In this document: piece after piece, positions 62,646-64,000 of the stretch
How positions within the stretch are numbered: the stretch's first letter is position 1
Layout: each line of letters opens with the position of its first letter
Assembly (NCBI RefSeq): GCF_902806685.2
Contig: NC_048545.1
Location: 12,325,852-12,389,851, forward strand
Source: Maniola hyperantus
Taxonomy: Eukaryota; Arthropoda; Insecta; Lepidoptera; Nymphalidae
DNA length: 64,000 bases
Reading direction: 5' to 3'
The notes under the pieces: generated by a model
What the model was told of the DNA's origin: nothing
Databases searched by the model: none
What the model saw: only the letters and a program-made list of their open reading frames with translations
Made by a program: the position numbers and the translations under genes

Positions 62646-62909
62646 AGAACCGACATAGCTCAACGGGTTGCGAAGCTGAAGTGGCAATGGGCAGGGCACA
62701 TAGTTCGTACAACCGATAGACGTTGGGGTCCCAAGGTGCTGGAATGGCGACCTCGCACCGGAAGACGCAGTGTTGGAAGATCCCCCACTAGGTGGACGGA
62801 CGACATCAGACGAGTCGCAGAAAGCCGCTGGAGGCAGACGGCGCAAGACCGTAGCGAGTGGAAGTCTCTACAAGAGACCTATGTCCAGCAGTGGATGTCT
62901 ATCGGTTGA
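62646..62909 (+). pseudogene. RTE-type LINE, last 88 codons, undamaged frame
   Basis: The frame from 62646 to the TGA at 62907-62909 reads through with no break: RTDIAQRVAKLKWQWAGHIV, RRWGPKVLEWRPRTGRRSVG, TRWTDDIRRVAESRWRQTAQ and LQETYVQQWMSIG. It is the C-terminal region after the RT of RTE-like endonuclease/reverse transcriptases that I associate with Lepidoptera. The rest of the protein is absent (5' truncation, upstream match begins near 62612). It is followed by (GAT)n to 62935. Confidence 0.8.
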
Positions 62910-62935
62910 GGATGATGATGATGATGATAGAGGTG
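62910..62935 (+). repeat. (GAT)n tail of the RTE element
   Basis: GGATGATGATGATGATGAT follows the stop codon within a few bases, so this RTE has almost no 3' UTR. Confidence 0.8.
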
Positions 62936-62962
62936 TTGATGTGTTGAAGCTGTGATAGACTA

Positions 62963-63163
62963 GTGATATAACCACAAATTCACGTTTTTGAGATTTTTCC
63001 CCGAATGTCAGCTATAAGACCTACCTACCCGCTAAATTTCATGATTCTAGGTCAACGGGAAGTAGGTACCCTGTAGGTTTCTTGACAGACCGACAGACAG
63101 ACAGACAACGAAGTGATCCTATAAGGGTTCCGTTTTACCTTTTGAGGTACGGAACCCTAAAAA
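62963..63163 (+). repeat. CGGCCAAG-family repeat, 3' half
   Basis: ATAACCACAAATTCACG, TTTCATGATTCTAGGTCAAC, (GACA)n, and the end GAGGTACGGAACCCTAAAAA. Confidence 0.8.
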
Positions 63164-63266
63164 TAGAGGTATTGAACGAGCGTGAGCATATCGCCGCGCT
63201 GATCACCCTTTGAAGAGTACATTATTTCAGAGAGACATTTGCTATAGGTATATAATTATATTGTAT

Positions 63267-63440
63267 ACTATAGCCTCGACAGCTCAACGGTTAAAGAAGC
63301 GGACTGAAAACCGAAAGGTCGCCGGTTTAAATCCCACCCGTTGCACTATTGTCGTACCTACTCCTAGCACAAGCTTTACGCTTAATTGGAGGGGAAATGG
63401 GAATATTTGTCAGAAATTAACTTGGCTAATATTCTTTTAA
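63267..63440 (+). mobile_element. tRNA-derived SINE, tRNA-Phe-like head, uninterrupted
   Basis: TATAGCCTCGACAGCTCAAC (A-box), GCGGACTGAAAACCGAAAGG, GCCGGTTTAAATCCCACCCG (B-box), TGCACTATTGTCGTACC, AAATTAACTTGGCTAATATTC, then TTTTAAAAAAA. It gives the empty site for the Helitron insertion at 59303. Confidence 0.85.
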
Positions 63441-63819
63441 AAAAACCGGGTGAAGTCAGGGCGGCCGGTAGTTATATGAGCGGAAAATGTGTCATTTAGG
63501 CTTCTTATATGAAGTGAAGTCTCTACACGAGCTTCGTGCATATTTGGAAACGAGATGACAAAATATTAATTATCTTAGTCAGCACAAAATATTCAGTCTC
63601 AAATTAAAATATGGAATAGGTATATTTTCGAAAACTGAACATACAAAAAAGCGTACCTTTTGAAAGCCGAAGCATACGGAACAGCTTTTTCCGTACATTA
63701 AACATTCTGTAAGCTCGCTATTAAAGCTTTCACTAACAGGTACGTACGGTACCCCGATATTTATTTAAAGGCAATGCGAATATCGTAATAATCGAACAAG
63801 GAAAAACTGACTGACATTC
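63441..63819. other. AT-rich, no feature recognised
   Basis: No ORF or repeat identified between the SINE and the last repeat. Confidence 0.25.
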
Positions 63820-63960
63820 ACTGTCATCATCATCAACCCATCGCCGGCCCACTACCAAGAACGGGTCCTCTCACAATGAGACTGGCAGACACAAACATTG
63901 GGAACATTATAGAGAACTCTCAGGCATGAATCTTGCTTCAAATTAGTTGCAAAGTGGCTG
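63820..63960 (-). repeat. GGCCGG-tailed repeat, reversed
   Basis: GTCATCATCATCAACCCATC, GCCGGCCCACTACCAAGAAC, GGGTCCTCTCACAATGAGAC, GAACATTATAGAGAACTCTC are the reverse complement of the family at 2490-2918. Confidence 0.7.
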
Positions 63961-64000
63961 CGTGGAGGCCGCGCTGTTTTGTTGCTTTGAAGTTTGCATT

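Noticed and set aside
62770..62955. Frame ending in an Asp run (EDDDDDD)
   Set aside because: It is an out-of-frame reading of the RTE 3' end and its (GAT)n tail; the true frame is 62646-62909.

Overview
The window reads as intergenic or intronic DNA from a moth or butterfly (Lepidoptera). It is AT-rich, has no bacterial-style gene packing, is full of short T/A-rich simple motifs (runs of TAGG/CCTA), and is crowded with dispersed repeats that I recognise as typical of Lepidoptera: small non-autonomous Helitrons, tRNA-derived SINEs, 3' ends of RTE-type and other LINEs, and many fold-back MITEs. The species cannot be fixed from sequence alone. I see no host protein-coding gene that I can defend. 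The only long open frames belong to transposable elements.

Layout. 1-6.9 kb: mixed small repeats (SINEs, Helitrons, RTE ends) with a pair of CRE-like sites near 3.24 kb and a GC-rich fold-back at 6.65 kb. 7.1-11.1 kb: a non-coding block of four local tandem arrays ending in a long poly-T tract. 11.2-20.4 kb: fold-back MITEs, Helitrons, a repeated 155-bp element, CRE-like sites at 17.5 kb, and a possible promoter (X-box plus CRE) at 19.66 kb. 21.2-22.45 kb: a 1249-bp terminal-inverted-repeat element flanked by TAA. 22.5-29.7 kb: more repeats and low-information sequence.

29788-34201 is the best-defined element: a gypsy/errantivirus-like LTR retrotransposon with ACTA target duplications, a tRNA-Ser-type primer site and a polypurine tract. 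Its single 608-codon frame joins an intact-looking Gag to a collapsed, catalytically dead Pol. The two LTRs differ by one base over their shared part, but the 5' LTR lacks 208 bp that include the TATA box. 39406-40059 is a second, shorter member of the TAA-flanked inverted-repeat family seen at 21.2 kb. 40063-42170 (minus) is a 5'-truncated non-LTR retrotransposon with an intact YADD reverse transcriptase core. 42.6-64 kb: Helitrons (one tandem pair, one nested in a SINE), a CGACTTC-ended fold-back repeat in two copies, paired hairpins at 49.7 kb, and RTE and LINE tails.

Functionally the window is a record of layered transposition. Nested insertions give a relative order and precise empty sites. 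The items most likely to be undescribed are the dead-Pol LTR element with near-identical LTRs, the TAA-flanked CTCGAG/GTCAGATT element family, the head-to-head Helitron dimer, the 7-11 kb tandem block, and two strong hairpins of unknown role.
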